Source: Solimonas soli DSM 21787
GTDB taxonomy: Bacteria > Pseudomonadota > Gammaproteobacteria > Nevskiales > Nevskiaceae
Reading direction: 5' to 3'
Length of the DNA stretch: 64,000 nt
NCBI RefSeq assembly: GCF_000474945.1
Contig: NZ_AXDW01000018.1
Coordinates: forward strand, 6,130-70,129
Shown here piece after piece: positions 26,971 through 37,200 of the stretch (position 1 is the stretch's first letter; the number at the start of each line of letters is the position of its first letter). The notes under the pieces were generated by a model. The model had not been told where the DNA came from, searched no databases, and was given only the letters and a program-made list of their open reading frames with translations. The translations under genes were made by a program, and so were the position numbers.

Positions 26971-27933
26971 TCAGGCCGTCAGGCGTCGGGCGAGCGCGTC
27001 GATCAGCAGGCCGCCGATGTCGGTGCCGAAGGCGGCATCGATCTCGCGCGCGCAGGTCGGGCTGGTGACGTTGATCTCGGTCAGATGCTCGCCGATGACG
27101 TCGAGGCCGACGAACAGCAGGCCGCGCCGCTTCAGTTCCGGGCCGACCGTCTCGGCGATCTGGCGATCGCGCGCCGTCAGCGGCCGCGCTTCGCCGCGTC
27201 CGCCGGCGGCGAGATTGCCGCGCGTCTCGCCGGCCTGCGGAATGCGCGCGAGGCAGTACGGCACCGGCTCGCCGTCGACCACCAGCACGCGCTTGTCGCC
27301 GTCCTTGATCGCCGGCAGGTATTTCTGCGCGACGATGGTGCGGCTGCCGTGGCGCGTCAGCTCCTCGATCACCGCGCCGAGGTTGCGGCCGGATGGATCG
27401 ACATGAAAGACGCCGGTGCCGCCCATGCCGTCGACCGGCTTATAGATCACGTCGCCGTGCTCGGCGTGGAAGGCGCGCAGCGTCGCCGCGTCGCGCGCGA
27501 ACAGGGTCGGCGGCGTCAGCTGCGGGAACCAGGCGGTGAACATCTTCTCGTTGCAGTCGCGCAGCGAGGCGGGCTTGTTGACGACGAGCGCGCCGGCGGC
27601 CTCGGCGCGTTCGAGGATGTAGGTCGCCGTGATGTATTCGAGGTCGAACGGCGGGTCCTTGCGCATGAGGATCGCGTCGAGCGCGCCGAGCCGCACGGTC
27701 TCGGCCTCGCCGAGCTCGAACCAGTGCTTCTTGTCGTCGAAGACCGTCACCGGCCGCGCGCGGCCCATGGCGACGCCGTCGCGCAGGAAGAGGTCGTGCA
27801 CTTCAAAGTAACGGAGTGACCAGCCGCGCCTCTGCGCCGCCAGCATCAGCGCCAGCGTGGTGTCCTTGTAGGGTTTGATGGACGCGATGGGGTCCATCAC
27901 GATGCCGGCAAGCGGCGTCCGCGAATTGTTCAT
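26971..27933 (-). CDS. gshB: Glutathione synthetase
   Basis: Adds glycine to gamma-glutamylcysteine with ATP, the second step of glutathione synthesis. The protein has 320 residues with an ATP-grasp fold. Motifs are MDPIASIKPYKDTT near the N terminus, MRKDPPFD, KPVDGMGGTGVF in the grasp loop, and EINVTSPTC with metal ligands near the end. The frame is open far upstream through the neighbouring gene, but the ATG at 27933 matches the family start. The gshA gene lies two genes upstream in the same direction. Confidence 0.96.
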   Translation of the reverse strand: MNNSRTPLAGIVMDPIASIKPYKDTTLALMLAAQRRGWSLRYFEVHDLFLRDGVAMGRARPVTVFDDKKHWFELGEAETVRLGALDAILMRKDPPFDLEYITATYILERAEAAGALVVNKPASLRDCNEKMFTAWFPQLTPPTLFARDAATLRAFHAEHGDVIYKPVDGMGGTGVFHVDPSGRNLGAVIEELTRHGSRTIVAQKYLPAIKDGDKRVLVVDGEPVPYCLARIPQAGETRGNLAAGGRGEARPLTARDRQIAETVGPELKRRGLLFVGLDVIGEHLTEINVTSPTCAREIDAAFGTDIGGLLIDALARRLTA

Positions 27934-27968
27934 GCCGCGAGCGTAGCGCAAAGCGGCGGCGGCGGTCC

Positions 27969-28742
27969 TCAGTCGAGCGGCGGTTCGCCGATCACCGCGA
28001 CGCTCAGACCATCGGCGCCGGCGGCATCGACGCGCAGCCTGTAGCCGCCGAATTCGATCTGCTTGCTGCCGATCGCGAACGAGCCCTTCTGCGCTTCGCC
28101 CATCTTGCCGCCGGTCGCGCGGCGCAGGCTGAGATCGATGGCGGCGGCGTCGATGCGCTCGACGATGAGGGTGTCGCCGTCGATCGAATCGGCGACGCTG
28201 TCGGGGTCGGCGCTGACGATCTTCGCCGCCACGTCGGGCGTCGCCTTGTAGCTGCCGGAACGGTAGGTGAGGAAATCGTGCCAGCGCTCGAAGACCATCG
28301 GCTTTTCGCAGAGCCGGCCGTCGCGGCTGATGAAGACCCAGTCGTCGTTGCCTTCCTTGACCGGCAGCGAGATCGCGTACAGCTGCGGCGCACGCGGGAT
28401 CTGCAGCAAGGGGTAGCGCTCGCCGGCCTTCAGCGCGTAACGGGTCGAGAACGGCATGCCGGACTCGTATTGCACGTCCTGCTCGAAGCTCGCGAACTGG
28501 CCGACCATGGTGACCTTGCGCTTGAGCAGGATTTCGCCGGGTCTGGCGCTGATGGTCTCGCCGAGCTTGTAGCTGGCGCTCGCCACCGGCGCGGCCTGGG
28601 CGACGAAGAGATCGGACGGCAGGGTCGCGTACAGCTTCAGCGGCAGCGTATCGGCCAGGTCGCAGTCCGCCGCCGCGGCCGGCAGCGACAGGGCGGCAGC
28701 CAGCAGCGCGACCGCGGTGGCGGCCGTCATCCTCATCTTCAT
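27969..28742 (-). CDS. Secreted protein of unknown function between gshA and gshB
   Basis: 257 residues. A clear Sec signal peptide (MKMRMTAATAVALLAAALSL, cleavage after AAA) is followed by a mature domain rich in beta-strand patterns. There are two cysteines in the mature part (ADCDLAD and RLCEKPM), which could form a disulfide. I do not recognise the family. The ATG at 28742 has an AAGGAG site upstream and begins the signal peptide; a longer frame upstream lacks both. In Pseudomonas tonB3 occupies this spot next to gshB, but there is no TonB similarity here: no Pro-rich region, and no C-terminal TonB fold is visible. Confidence 0.75.
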   Translation of the reverse strand: MKMRMTAATAVALLAAALSLPAAAADCDLADTLPLKLYATLPSDLFVAQAAPVASASYKLGETISARPGEILLKRKVTMVGQFASFEQDVQYESGMPFSTRYALKAGERYPLLQIPRAPQLYAISLPVKEGNDDWVFISRDGRLCEKPMVFERWHDFLTYRSGSYKATPDVAAKIVSADPDSVADSIDGDTLIVERIDAAAIDLSLRRATGGKMGEAQKGSFAIGSKQIEFGGYRLRVDAAGADGLSVAVIGEPPLD

Positions 28743-28810
28743 GCGAAACGCTCCTTGTTGACCGCCTCGGTGCTGCAAATCGGGTGCCAACTTGGTGCAG
28801 GCGCGGCGGC

Positions 28811-30139
28811 TCAGGCCGCGGCGCTGGCGCTTTCGGTGCGGATCGCGGCGACCGCGGCGATCTCGCGCGCCGCCGCCAGCGCGGCGAGGCGGGCGACGAC
28901 GCCATAGGCGTAGAAGCGGTTCGGACGCTCGTCCGGCCCGCAGCTGTGATCCGGCGCGCAGCAGGGTTCGTCGAAGGCCAGCGGCTCGAAGCGCATGCCG
29001 GGGGCGTTGAGGTTTTCCTGGTTGCCGCGCTGCGAGTTCAGGCGGTAGAAACCGCCGACCACGAAGCGGTCGATCATGTAGACCACCGGCTCGGCGGTGG
29101 CCTCGTCGGCGCCCATCTTCTCGAAGGTGTAGACGCCTTCCTGGATGATCGCGCCGGTCACCTCGCGGCCTTCCTTGGCGGACGCCATGTGCGTGCGCGC
29201 CTTGCGGTTCATGTTGCGCACGTCCTCGACGCTGCGCGCCGTCATCACGCCCATGCCGTAGGTGCCGGCGTCGGACTTGACGATGACGAAGGGCTCATCC
29301 TTGATGCCGTATTCGGCGTACTTGGCGCGGATGTCCTCGAGCAGCAGCTCGACGTTGGCTTCCAGGCACTCGACGCCTTCCTGCTTCATGAAGTTGATCT
29401 GCCCGCAGTTGCGGAACAGCGGGTCGACGAACCACGGGTCGATGTCGGTGACCGCCGCGAACTCGCGCGCCACTTCGCGGTAGAAGCCGAAGTGGTTCGA
29501 CTTCTGGCGCAGGTGCCAGCCGAGATCCGGCGGCGGCACGACGTCCTGGTCGATGTCCTTGAGGATGTCCGGCACGCCGGCCGACAGGTCGTTGTTGAGC
29601 AGCACCGTGCAGGGATAGAAATCGCCGACGTGCACGCGGTCCTCGCTGCGCTGCAGCGGTTCCAGCAGCAGCTTGCGGCCGGAGATTTCCAGCGTCAGCT
29701 CCATCGGTTCGTGCAGGTCCGGCAGCAGCGAGCCGATGCGCACGTGGAAGCCGGCCTTCTTGATCAGGCCGTACAGCGTCGCGACGTTTTCCAGGTAGAA
29801 CTTGTTGCGCGTGTGGTTCTCCGGCACCAGCAGCACGCCGGCGGCGCTCGGACAGACGCGCTGCATCGCCGCCTGCAGGGCCTGCACGCACAGCGACTCG
29901 AAGGCCGGATTCAGATTGTTGAAGCCGCCGGGAAACAGATTGGTGTCGACCGGCGCCAGCTTGAAGCCGGCGTTGCGCAGGTCCACCGAGCTGTAGAACG
30001 GCGGCGGCGTCTTCTGCCATTGCTGGCGGAACCAGGCCTCGATGTCGGCGGCGCGCGCGAGCAGCGTCGACTCGAGCTTCAGCAGCGGGCCGGTCTGCGC
30101 CGTCAGCAGGCGCGGTACGGGATGCGGGACGGTATTCAT
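28811..30139 (-). CDS. gshA: Glutamate-cysteine ligase, ferrooxidans type
   Basis: 442 residues; makes gamma-glutamylcysteine, the first step of glutathione synthesis. It is unlike E. coli GshA and matches the less common family first shown in Acidithiobacillus ferrooxidans (TIGR02049). Recognisable blocks are SVDLRNAGFKLAPVDTNLFP, FNNLNPAFE, LVPENHTRNKFYLENV and IVKSDAGTYGMGVM. The last ~60 residues hold a Cys-rich segment (DEPCCAPDHSCGPDE). It is the first gene of the minus-strand operon that also includes gshB. Confidence 0.9.
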   Translation of the reverse strand: MNTVPHPVPRLLTAQTGPLLKLESTLLARAADIEAWFRQQWQKTPPPFYSSVDLRNAGFKLAPVDTNLFPGGFNNLNPAFESLCVQALQAAMQRVCPSAAGVLLVPENHTRNKFYLENVATLYGLIKKAGFHVRIGSLLPDLHEPMELTLEISGRKLLLEPLQRSEDRVHVGDFYPCTVLLNNDLSAGVPDILKDIDQDVVPPPDLGWHLRQKSNHFGFYREVAREFAAVTDIDPWFVDPLFRNCGQINFMKQEGVECLEANVELLLEDIRAKYAEYGIKDEPFVIVKSDAGTYGMGVMTARSVEDVRNMNRKARTHMASAKEGREVTGAIIQEGVYTFEKMGADEATAEPVVYMIDRFVVGGFYRLNSQRGNQENLNAPGMRFEPLAFDEPCCAPDHSCGPDERPNRFYAYGVVARLAALAAAREIAAVAAIRTESASAAA

Positions 30140-30271
30140 GGGAACGAATAGTAACGTAAGCGCGTTCGGCGGCCCGGACCGCTCGCTGGTGTGGGGACGA
30201 TGGGCGCGCTCGCAAGGACTGTGTTAAAAATCGCCGGAGCAGAGTTCTGCAACCGCTTGAGGGGGAAGGGA

Positions 30272-30658
30272 GTGTCCACAGAGGCGAATGCCACGGCCCG
30301 GGTCATGGTCATCGACGACAGTCAGACCATACGCCGCACGGCCGAGACGCTGCTCGCGCGCGAGGGTTACGAGGTGGTGACGGCACAGGACGGCTTCGAA
30401 GCGCTGTCGAAGATCGCCGACCACCAGCCGGACATCATCTTCATCGACATCATGATGCCGCGGCTCGACGGCTATCAGGCCTGCGCGCTGATCAAGAACA
30501 ATCCGCAGTTCCGCGCCACGCCGGTCATCATGCTGAGCTCGAAGGACGGCCTGTTCGACCGCGCGCGCGGTCGCATCGTCGGCTCCGACGAATACCTCAC
30601 CAAGCCGTTCACGCGCGACGAGCTGCTCGGCGCGGTGCGCGCCCACGTGCGGCGCTGA
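30272..30658 (+). CDS. pilG: Twitching-motility response regulator PilG
   Basis: 128-residue CheY-like protein. VMVIDDSQTIRR holds the acidic pocket, the phospho-aspartate lies in IIFIDIMMPRLDG, and the lysine in YLTKPF. Sequence and neighbours identify PilG, which promotes pilus extension and raises cAMP in Pseudomonas. I chose the GTG at 30272 because GGGGGAAGGGA lies directly upstream and the protein then has the usual PilG length; upstream starts would add a non-family N terminus. TTAAAAAT at 30224-30231 could be a -10 element, without a convincing -35. It is divergent from gshA. Confidence 0.92.
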   Translation: MSTEANATARVMVIDDSQTIRRTAETLLAREGYEVVTAQDGFEALSKIADHQPDIIFIDIMMPRLDGYQACALIKNNPQFRATPVIMLSSKDGLFDRARGRIVGSDEYLTKPFTRDELLGAVRAHVRR

Positions 30659-30673
30659 TCCGCGGCGATCCCC

Positions 30674-31222
30674 ATGAGCACCGAGCTGCGGGCGCTGCGC
30701 GACGATCCTTTCGCCATCCTCGAGCGCATCGAGGAACGGCTGCAGGCGGTGCGGCTGGACAGCGCCGGCGGCCAGGCGCAGAGCTGGACCGGCCTCGGCT
30801 TCCGCCTCGGTCCGCACTGGTTCGTGGCGCCGCGCGAGGACGTCCGCGAAGTCATCGCGCCGCCGCGCACCACGCGCGTGCCGAACGCCCAGCGCTGGCT
30901 GAGCGGCCTCGCCAACGTGCGCGGCGAGCTGCTCGCCATCGTCGATCTGGCGCGCTTCTTCGGGCTGCCGATGCCGGAAAGCTCGCGCGGCCAGCGCGTG
31001 CTGGTGCTGAACTCCAAGCGCATGCCGGTCGGCCTGCTGGTCGACGAGATCGCCGGCTACCGCCAGTTCAGCGCCAGCGAGCAGCGCCACGAGATGCGCG
31101 CCGCCGCGCAGCCGTTCACGCCCTATCTGCTCGGCGCCTTCGTCCGCGAAGGCCAGCCCTGGTATGCCTTCAGCCTGCACCGTCTCGCGCAGGGCGAGGC
31201 CTTCCGCGCGGCCGCCGCATGA
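30674..31222 (+). CDS. pilI: CheW-like adaptor PilI
   Basis: 182 residues with a CheW domain (GFRLGPHWFVAPREDVREV to the end), which couples the receptor PilJ to the histidine kinase ChpA. The N-terminal ~30 residues (DDPFAILERIEERL) match PilI of Pseudomonas. It lies 15 bases after pilG and 73 bases before the chosen chpA start. Confidence 0.92.
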   Translation: MSTELRALRDDPFAILERIEERLQAVRLDSAGGQAQSWTGLGFRLGPHWFVAPREDVREVIAPPRTTRVPNAQRWLSGLANVRGELLAIVDLARFFGLPMPESSRGQRVLVLNSKRMPVGLLVDEIAGYRQFSASEQRHEMRAAAQPFTPYLLGAFVREGQPWYAFSLHRLAQGEAFRAAAA

Positions 31223-31281
31223 GCCTGCCGACATGCCGCCGGTGGTCGGGGTCATGGCGCGCGCCACGCCCGTGCGCGGGC

Positions 31282-31290
31282 GAGGAGGGG
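31282..31290 (+). promoter_or_regulatory. Ribosome binding site that sets the chpA start
   Basis: GAGGAGGGG ends five bases before GTG 31296 (a second GTG precedes it at 31293). The upstream in-frame ATGs at 31164, 31233 and 31254 have no comparable site, so the GTG start is preferred. Confidence 0.6.
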
Positions 31291-31295
31291 CCGTG

Positions 31296-34200
31296 GTGAG
31301 CGCCCGTCTCAAGCCTTCGCCGATCAGCGGCCTGCACTGGGTGCGCGGCGAACTCGACCAGAGCGTGGCGCGCGCCCGCGCGCTGATCGAGCAGCACGTC
31401 GACAATCCGGACGAACCGCTGCCGCTGCAGCAGGCCTTCGTCGAGCTGCATCAGGTGCGCGGCACGGCGGCGATGATCCGCTGCATCGGCGCCTCGCTGC
31501 TGGCGGCCGAAATGACGGCGGGGCTGCAGGACCTGCTGCAGGGCCGCGTGCGCGACACCGAGGTGCTGTACAGCGCCCTGCTCGGCGGCACCGTGCAGCT
31601 GGCCGATTATCTGCAGGCGCTGTCCGAGGACATGGCCGACTGCGCGCTGATCATGCAGCCGGCGATCAACGAGCTGCGCCTGGCGCGCGGCCAGGCGGTG
31701 CTGACCGAATCCGAGCTGTTCGTCAGCCAGATGCAGTCTCTGGAACTGCAGCTGCCGCTGCCCGAGGGCGCCGCGGCGGCATCCGGTGCGCAGCAGCAGG
31801 CGCAGCGCTATCTCGCGGCTTTCCAGGCGTCGCTGCTGGCCTGGATCCGCAACGCGCCGGACGCGCAGACCGCCGAGGCGCGCATCGGCAAGATCGCCGA
31901 GCAGCTCGCCCGGCACGCGGCGCACGGCGACACCTACCAGCTGTGGCGCTGCGCGGCGGCGGCGATCGAGGCGCTGCTCGGCCGCGCGCTCGACAATTCG
32001 CTGGAGATCAAGCGCCTGTTCGGCCGCGCCGGCCAGCTGATGAAGCAGATCGCCGACAGCGGCGAGGAAGGCGTGCTCGGCGCGGCGCGCGAGCTGTCGC
32101 TGCAGCTGCTGTTCTGCGTCGGGCGTTCGCGCGGCCGTGGCGCACGCGTGCAGGCCCTGCGCGAGCAGTTCCAGCTCGAAGCCTACCTGCCGGACGGCCA
32201 CGAGCTCGACGCGCGCCGGCGCCGCATCCACGGGCCGAGCACTTCGCTGCTGGCCAAGGTCTCCGACGAAATCCGCGCCGATTTCACGCGCGTCAAGGAT
32301 CACATCGACCTCGTCGTGCGCGCCGGCGGCGACAGTGCCGACGGTTTCGCCGACACGCGCCGGAGCCTGCAGCGCATCGCCGACGTGCTCGGCGCGCTCG
32401 GCCTGCGCATGCTGCAGCAGACCGTGGTCAACCAGGCGCGCGCGCTCGAGCAGCTCGGTGCCGGCGCCCAGCTGGCGCAGTGGCTGGCGCTCGCCGAATC
32501 GATCCTGCGCGTCGAGAACTCGCTCGAGGACGCGCTGTTCCGCCAGCTGCGGCCGGCCGACGATCGCCCGGAGCTGGTCGAGGACACGCCGACGCCGCGC
32601 GACTACGCCGAGGGCGTGCACGCGCTGTATCGCGAGTCGCTGGTCAACCTCGCGCGCGTCAAGCAGAGCGTCGACGAATTCCTCAAGAACGGCGCGACCG
32701 CCGACCTGCCGGATGCCGTGCTGCTGGTCGACGAGGTCGCCGCCGGCTTCGAAATCCTGCGGCACCAGCGCGTCGCCGAGAGCGTGCGGCGCCTGCGCCG
32801 CTTCGTCGCCAGCCCGCAGTTCGCGCGCCTGCGCGAAGGGCACGGCCTGCCGGAGCGCTTCGCCGACACCATCGCCGCGCTCGAGTACTACATCGAGGCC
32901 GAGCGCGACGATTCGCCGCTGACCGAAGTCCTGCCCGGGCAGATCGAGAGCTTCCTCGATGCGATCGGCGCGTGCGTCGCCGCGCTGGAAGCGCCGGCCG
33001 CGGCCGGCGTTGCGCTGCGCGCCGAAGCCGAACCCGAAGCGCTCGCCGCGCCGCCGGCCGAAGCCGCCGGCGAGCTTGCCGGCGCGCCGCCCGAGGCGCC
33101 GGCGGCGGTCGCCGACCAGGCGCGCGAGGACATCGACGACGAGATTCGCGAGATCTTCCTCGAGGAAGCCGGCGAAGTGCTGGCGACGCTGCGCGACACG
33201 CTGCCGCTGTGGGTGCGCGATGCGCGCGACCGCGAGCGCCTGACGACGATCCGCCGCAGCTTCCACACTCTCAAGGGCAGCGGGCGCACGGTCGGCGCCA
33301 ATGTGCTCGGCGAGTTCGCCTGGACCATCGAATCGCTGCTCAATCGCTGCCTCGACGGCTCGGTGACCACCTCGCCCGGCATCGTCAAGCTGGTCGGCGA
33401 GGCCGTCGAGCTGCTCCCGGGCCTGATCGCGGCTTTCCGCGACGGCCAGGAGGCCGACGGCGCCGCCGATGCGCTCGCCGCGCGCGCCCGCGAATACGCC
33501 GAAGGACGCGACCCCGACGCCGGCGCCGAACCGGACATGGCGGCGATCTTCCGCGACGATGCCCGCGAGAAGCTGGGCGAGGTGCGCGACTGGCTGTCGC
33601 GGCTCGATCACCATCAGCTGCGCCATCCGATCGACGAGGTCGCGGTGCGCGCCTTCCATACCCTGCGCGGTTCCGCGCGCATCGTCGACGCGGCGGCGAT
33701 CAGCGAGCTGGCCGGCGCGCTCGAACTCTGGCTCGAGCGCCAGATCGAGGCCGACGGCCTGCTCGACGACGCGGCGCTGAGCCTGATCGAGGCGGCGACC
33801 GACGCGCTCGGCAAATGGAGCGAGCAGGTCGGCAGCAAGGCGGCGCAGCAGCAGGACGCGCGCCTGTGGCTGGAGCAGATCGAATCCCTGCAGGGCAGCG
33901 TCGACCGTCTGCACGACGACGACGAGTCGCGCCAGCTCGCCGAGATCTTTGCCGGCGAGGCCTTCGATCTCGTGCAGAAGGCGGAGGGCCTGATCGCCGC
34001 CTGGGCCCGGGCGCCGGACGATCGTCGCGCGCGTCAGGACCTCAAGGTCGTCTTCCACACCCTGACCGGCGCCGCCCTCATGGCCGAGTGCCGGGCGGTC
34101 GGCAACGTGGCGCGCGCGCTGCTGCGGCGCGTCGACGAGGCGATCGCCGAGCCGGTCCTGCCCACGGCCGCCGCCTTCGCGGCGCTCAATGATTTCTGCG

Positions 34201-37200
34201 AAGGCATCTATCAGCAGCTCGACGCCTATCGCGACGGCAAGCTGCACGGCGACGGCGCCGAGCTCGTCGCGCGCATCGCGGCGCTGCGCTGGGATGCGGC
34301 CGCCGAGGCGCCGGCGCCGCAGCACGCCACGCCGCCGGCGCCCGTGCCGGACAGCACGGCATCGGTGATGGCGGACGTCGTCGAATCGCTGAGCTACGCC
34401 GCCGACAGCGAGGTCATCGACATGCCGCCGGTCGCCGAGGCGGAGGCGCCGCAGCCGGATCTGCTCGGCGCGCCGGCACCGGTGCCGCCGGCGCTGTACG
34501 CGGTCGCCGAGCACGGTCTCGATCCGGAACTGCTCAACATCTTCATCCAGGAAGCCGAGGAACTGCTCGAAGCCTACGACGGCTGCAGCGCCGCGCTCGA
34601 GCGCGATGCGCGCGACGGCGCTGCGCTGGACGAGCTGCGCCGCCTGCTGCACACCCTGAAGGGCAGTGCGCGGGTCGCCGGCATCCAGGCGATCGGCGAA
34701 GTCGCGCACCGGCTCGAAGGCCTGCTCGCCGCGCACGAGGTCGCCGCGCTGAGCTCGCGCCTGCAACTTGCCGGCGACCACCTGCATTACGCGATCGACG
34801 GTCTGCGCCGTGGCCAGCTGCCGGAGCTGCAGGACCTGCTCGCCGCGCTGGAACCGTCGGTGCCGGCCCGCGTAGAGCCACCGCCGGCCGAGGCCGATGC
34901 GCAAGTGCCGGCCGACGGCATCGCCGTAGGACTCGACGAAGCCGTCGCGCCGCCGGTGGCGGAGCCGCCGTACATCGCGGTGCCGCCCGCCGCGACGGTC
35001 GCGACGCCAATCCCGACGTCAATCCCGACACCGTTCGCGAGCGCGCCGCCGCCGGCAGCGGCGGGCGACGAGCGGAACGCGGCGGCGCTGGATGCCGATC
35101 TCGTGCAGATCTTCGGCGGCGAAGCCGTCGAGCTGCTCGAACAGCTCGAACAGGCTTTCGCGCGCTGGCAGGCGGTGCCCGCGCAGACCGGGCCGGCGCA
35201 GGACATGCAGCGCGCGCTGCACACGCTCAAGGGCGGTGCGCGCATGGCCGGCCTGTTCGCCATGGGCGACGCCGCGCACGATCTCGAGACGCGGCTGACG
35301 GCGCTGGAGGCCTCCGGTCCCGTGCATGCCGAGGCGCTGGCGCCGGTCGGCGAGGCCGTGGCGCAGCTGCGGCACATGACCGACCGCCTGGAGCGCGGCG
35401 ATTTCAGCGGCCTGCTGCACGCCGGCAAGGCCGCGGCGCCGGTCGCGGCGCTGGCGACGCCGGCCGCCAGCGGTCTCTGGGATCCGGAACTGTTCTGGCG
35501 GCCGGACGAGGACAGCGAGCGCGAGGTGGCGCTCAAGCGCGAGACGGCGCGCGTGCCGGTCGAGGCGCTCGACCGCATGCTCAACGAGGCCGGCGAAATC
35601 TCGATCTACCGCTCGCGTCTCGACGAACACAACAGCGGCATGCAGGCGCAGCTCGCCGAAATGGCGCAGACCGTCGCGCGCATCCGCGAGCAGCTGCGCC
35701 AGCTCGACATCGAGACCGACGCGCAGATCGCCGCGCGCGGCCTGATCAGCGCCGAGCACAGCGACCGCTACGCCGGCGAGTTCGATCCGCTGGAAATGGA
35801 CCGCTACACGCGCATGCAGGAACTGTCGCGCGCGTTGTCCGAATCGGTCGGCGACCTCGCCGCGGTGCATGCCGCCATGGACGGTTTCGCGGCCGGCGCG
35901 GCGACGCTGCTGCAGCAGCAGGGGCGCGTCAACACCGAAGTGCAGCAGGGCCTGATGCGCACGCTGATGGTGCCGTTCTCGCGCCAGATGGCGCGCCTGC
36001 AGCGTGTCGTGCAGCAGACCGCGATCGAGAACGGCAAGCGCGCCGACGTGGTGTTCTCCGGCGCCGAGGCCGAGCTCGACCGCAATGTGCTGGAGCGCAT
36101 GACCGCGCCGCTCGAACACCTGCTGCGCAACGCCGTCGTGCACGGCATCGAAACGCCGGACCTGCGCGCGGCGCGCGGCAAGCCGGCGACCGGCCAGATC
36201 CAGATCAACCTGTGGCGCGAGGGCACGCAGCTCTACGTCGAGGTGCGCGACGACGGCGCCGGACTCGACTACGACGCGATCCGCGCCACGGCGATCAAGC
36301 GCGGACTGATGCCGGCCGACGCCAATGTCGCCGACGAACAGGCGGCGCAGTTCATCTTCATGCCGGGCTTCTCCACGGCGCGCACCCTGACCCAGGACGC
36401 CGGGCGCGGCGTCGGCATGGACGTGGTCGCCGCCGAGGTCAAGCAGCTCGGCGGCACGCTGGAGCTGTCGTCCGAGAGCGGACGCGGCGCGCGCTTCCTG
36501 GTGCGCCTGCCGCTGAACCTGGCGCTGTCGCAGGCGCTGCTGGTCGAGGCGGCCGGCGAAACCTACGCGGTGCCGCTGTCGAGCATCGAGGGCATCGTGC
36601 GCATTGCGCGCGAGCGGCTCGCCGACCACTACGCCGAGCAGGGACCGCTGTTCAACTACGGCGGCGCCGGCTATCGCGTGCGCGAGCTGGCCGCCTTCCT
36701 CGGCAGCGAACGCGGCACGACGACGCCGGACAGCAAGACCGTCAACGCCATCCTCGTGCGCCTGCCGGAAGGCATCGGTGCCGGCGATCGCCGCTATGCG
36801 GTGGTCGTCGATGCGTTGCTCGGCAACCGCGAGATCGTCTCCAAGGCGGTCGGTCCGCAGGTCAGCAGCGTGCCCGGCATCAGCGGCGCGACCATCCTCG
36901 CCGACGGCCGCGCGGTGCTGATTCTCGATGTCGCCGAACTGGCGCAGGACGCCGCGCGCCGCGCGCTGCGTTCGGCCGCGAGCGGCGCGTCGCCGGCACC
37001 GGCGGCGGCGACGCGCGGCCTGGTCATGGTCGTCGACGACTCGCTGACCATCCGCCGCGTCACCGAACGCCTGCTGACGCGCCAGGGCTACACGGTCGTC
37101 ACCGCCAAGGACGGCCTCGACGCCATGGCGCAGCTGCAGAGCGAGACGCCGGCGGCGATCCTGCTCGACATCGAGATGCCGCGCGCCGACGGCTTCGAGG

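Noticed and set aside
26971-28905. gshB as a 644-residue fusion with an N-terminal domain
   Set aside because: The extra part is the secreted-protein gene read in another frame; glutathione synthetase starts at 27933.
31170-34904. 1244-codon open frame on the minus strand opposite chpA
   Set aside because: It mirrors GC-rich codon structure of chpA, has Arg/Gln/Leu-rich random composition and no domain; the plus strand has clear Hpt domains.
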